From REEB76 sp049698775 (lineage in GTDB: Bacteria > Pseudomonadota > Gammaproteobacteria > Natronospirales > REEB76): a stretch of 15,783 nucleotides of DNA. Under the pieces are notes generated by a model, which saw nothing but the letters and a program-made list of their open reading frames with translations, ran no database searches and was not told the DNA's origin. This document shows, piece after piece, positions 14,196-15,783 of this stretch (position 1 is its first letter; the number at the start of each line of letters is the position of its first letter). A program made the position numbers and the translations under genes. The DNA is taken from the NCBI GenBank assembly GCA_049698775.1, contig JBAVYM010000074.1:1-15783 (forward strand), given 5' to 3'.

Positions 14196-15545
14196 ATGTT
14201 TGATTTTCTAAGTGAACGCCTGACGCGCACGCTCGACAAGCTGCGCGGCAGCGGCCGGCTCACCGAGAGCAACATCCGCGACGCGCTGCGCGATGTGCGA
14301 ATGGCGCTGCTGGAAGCGGACGTGGCGCTGCCGATGGTGAAGGCCTTCACCGAGCAGGCGCGCCTGCGAGCCTTGGGCGCGGACGTGCTCAAGAGCCTGA
14401 CGCCGGGTCAGGCACTCATCAAGATCGTGCATGACGAGCTGGTGGCCGTCATGGGCGGCGATGCGGAACTCAATTTCAAGATCCAGCCGCCCGCGGTGAT
14501 TCTGCTGGCGGGTTTGCAGGGCGCCGGCAAGACCACCACTGCGGCAAAACTGGCGCGCCATCTGCACGAGCGTTTGCACAAAAAGGCGGCTTTGGTGAGT
14601 GCCGATGTGTATCGCCCGGCAGCGCGCGAGCAGTTGCGGAAGCTCGCCGCCGAGATCGGCGCGGTATATTTCGCGCCACCTTCCGATGATCCAGTCGCCA
14701 TTTCGAAAGCCGCGCTCGAAGAAGCGCGCAAACAGTTGGTTGATGTGCTCATCGTGGACACCGCCGGCCGTCTGCACGTGGACGAAGCCATGATGCGTGA
14801 AGCACAGCATATTCACGCGGCGGTGGCGCCGGTGGAAACCCTGTTCGTGGTGGACGCCATGGCGGGGCAGGACGCCGCAAATGCCGCCGCGGCTTTTGGC
14901 AAGGCCTTGCCGCTCACCGGCATCGTACTCACCAAGGCCGACGGCGATGCGCGTGGTGGCGCGGCGTTATCGGTGCGGCACCTAACCGGCGCGCCTATCA
15001 AGTTTCTGGGCGTGGGCGAAAAAACTGACGCGCTCGAAGTCTTTCACGCGGAACGCATAGCTTCGCGTATCCTCGGCATGGGCGACGTGCTGTCGCTGGT
15101 GGAAGAAGCACATCAGAAAGTTGACCAGGAGAAGGCCGGCAAACTGGCCGAGAAACTCAGGAAGGGCAAAGGCTTCGATCTGGAGGATTTCCGCGAGCAG
15201 TTGCAGCAGATGATGAGCATGGGCGGGCTCGGCGCCATGCTGGATAAACTGCCGGGCGCCGGCCGCATTCCGGAACAGTCCAAGGCGCGGTTCAGCGACC
15301 GCGACGTGCGCCGTCAGATCGCCATCATCAATTCCATGACGCCGAAGGAACGCCGGAGGCCGGAACTCATCAACGGTTCCCGAAGGCGCCGCATCGCCTT
15401 GGGCTCCGGCACCCAAGTGCAGGAAGTGAACCGGCTACTCAAACAATACGACCAGCTATCCAAGGTCATGAAGCAGATGGCAAAAGGCGGCATGGCGCGG
15501 ATGCTGCGGGGCCTTAAAGGCCGATTACCGACAGGTTTTCAATGA
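14196..15545 (+). CDS. ffh: Signal recognition particle GTPase Ffh (SRP54)
   Basis: 449 aa (E. coli 453). The start MFDFLSERLTRTLDKLRG is the family's standard N-terminus; an upstream in-frame extension to 13908 overlaps ypjD and is not conserved. N domain 1-85; G domain about 86-300 with P-loop GLQGAGKT (106-113), DTAGR (188-192) and TKADGD (246-251); then LGVGEKTDALEVF. The M domain (about 325-435) carries the Met-rich loop QLQQMMSMGGLGAML and the 4.5S RNA-binding helix GSRRRRIALGSG, then QVQEVNRLLKQYDQL. With 4.5S RNA it binds signal sequences on ribosomes and delivers them to FtsY at the inner membrane. The usual downstream neighbour rpsP is missing. Confidence 0.98.
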   Translation: MFDFLSERLTRTLDKLRGSGRLTESNIRDALRDVRMALLEADVALPMVKAFTEQARLRALGADVLKSLTPGQALIKIVHDELVAVMGGDAELNFKIQPPAVILLAGLQGAGKTTTAAKLARHLHERLHKKAALVSADVYRPAAREQLRKLAAEIGAVYFAPPSDDPVAISKAALEEARKQLVDVLIVDTAGRLHVDEAMMREAQHIHAAVAPVETLFVVDAMAGQDAANAAAAFGKALPLTGIVLTKADGDARGGAALSVRHLTGAPIKFLGVGEKTDALEVFHAERIASRILGMGDVLSLVEEAHQKVDQEKAGKLAEKLRKGKGFDLEDFREQLQQMMSMGGLGAMLDKLPGAGRIPEQSKARFSDRDVRRQIAIINSMTPKERRRPELINGSRRRRIALGSGTQVQEVNRLLKQYDQLSKVMKQMAKGGMARMLRGLKGRLPTGFQ

Positions 15546-15614
15546 TTGTTGATTTTGCGTTTTAGAAAGTCGAATATACGGCAGCAAACTGATTGCATAT
15601 GCGGAGAACTGAAC

Positions 15615-15783
15615 ATTAAGAACATTACTATCGGATTGTGGCGAGCGATTATTTTGCTGGCTCCGGTACTTCTCCTGGGATGTGCGACTACAAATATGAC
15701 TTCTGAGGCCAACCCTGAGCTTGCTGGACATCGCTTTACCAGAGGGTGTCTTAGATTTTGTGTATTCGGGTTTGGTTTTGGTT
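15615..15783 (+). CDS. N-terminal part of a lipoprotein gene, cut by the window end; probable ATT start
   Basis: The plus frame is open from 15546 to the window end. It encodes a lipoprotein signal: charged start KNITIGLWR, hydrophobic core AIILLAPVLL, lipobox LLGC with Cys at 15681-15683, then ATTNMTSEANPELAGHRFTRG. No ATG or GTG precedes the core in frame. The best initiation signal is GGAG (15603-15606), 8 nt before ATT (15615-15617), which would give MKNITIGLWR, a typical lipoprotein start with the Cys at residue 23. A TTG at 15636 is possible but lacks a ribosome site. Composition is lower in GC than ffh. No family recognised from the roughly 56 visible codons. Confidence 0.6.
   Translation, partial: MKNITIGLWRAIILLAPVLLLGCATTNMTSEANPELAGHRFTRGCLRFCVFGFGFG

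Overview
The window looks like chromosomal DNA of a fairly GC-rich gammaproteobacterium. Two conserved blocks support this. The first is rpsF-rpsR-rplI-dnaB-alr on the minus strand. The second is ffh divergent from ypjD and corB/yfjD, the same order as in E. coli. I cannot name the genus. No priB lies between rpsF and rpsR, and rpsP does not follow ffh, so this is not an enterobacterial layout.

Layout. (1) 87-3704, plus strand: a two-gene accessory cassette. It encodes a TIR-TolB/FlgO-like-TPR protein, then a SLOG-like nucleotide-sensor protein with a membrane C-terminus. It ends 4 bp from the alr stop codon. (2) 3709-7525, minus strand: the ribosomal protein/replication operon rpsF-rpsR-rplI-dnaB-alr, with a strong promoter at 7604-7632 and a hairpin between rplI and dnaB. 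(3) 7844-9667, plus strand: a second TolB-like/TPR protein, paralogous to the first but with a three-helix membrane N-terminus in place of TIR. (4) 9757-10391: an AbrB-type antitoxin/PIN toxin pair with its own promoter. (5) 10388-11907: a repeat-rich accessory stretch. It has a 159-bp MITE-like element abutting the toxin stop, several inverted repeats, a 23-bp direct repeat about 1 kb apart, a probable 3' remnant of a cytochrome c gene, and a secreted SnoaL/NTF2-like protein. (6) 11908-14032, minus strand: corB/yfjD and ypjD. (7) 14196-15545: ffh with a TATAAT box inside an inverted repeat. (8) 15546 to the end: a lower-GC tail with the start of a lipoprotein gene that seems to use a rare ATT start.

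The most interesting candidate system is the TIR + SLOG-transmembrane pair at 87-3704. TIR enzymes make NAD-derived signals, and SLOG domains bind such signals in Thoeris (ThsB/ThsA). Here the TIR keeps its catalytic glutamate, and the SLOG-like domain is fused to membrane helices resembling SLATT effector modules. A Thoeris-like signalling pair with a membrane-disrupting effector is a reasonable hypothesis, but it is inference from domain logic only.

The housekeeping blocks supply translation (S6, S18, L9), replication (DnaB), peptidoglycan precursor D-alanine (Alr), co-translational protein targeting (Ffh), and membrane transport or biogenesis functions (CorB, YpjD). The accessory material sits in the gaps between them.
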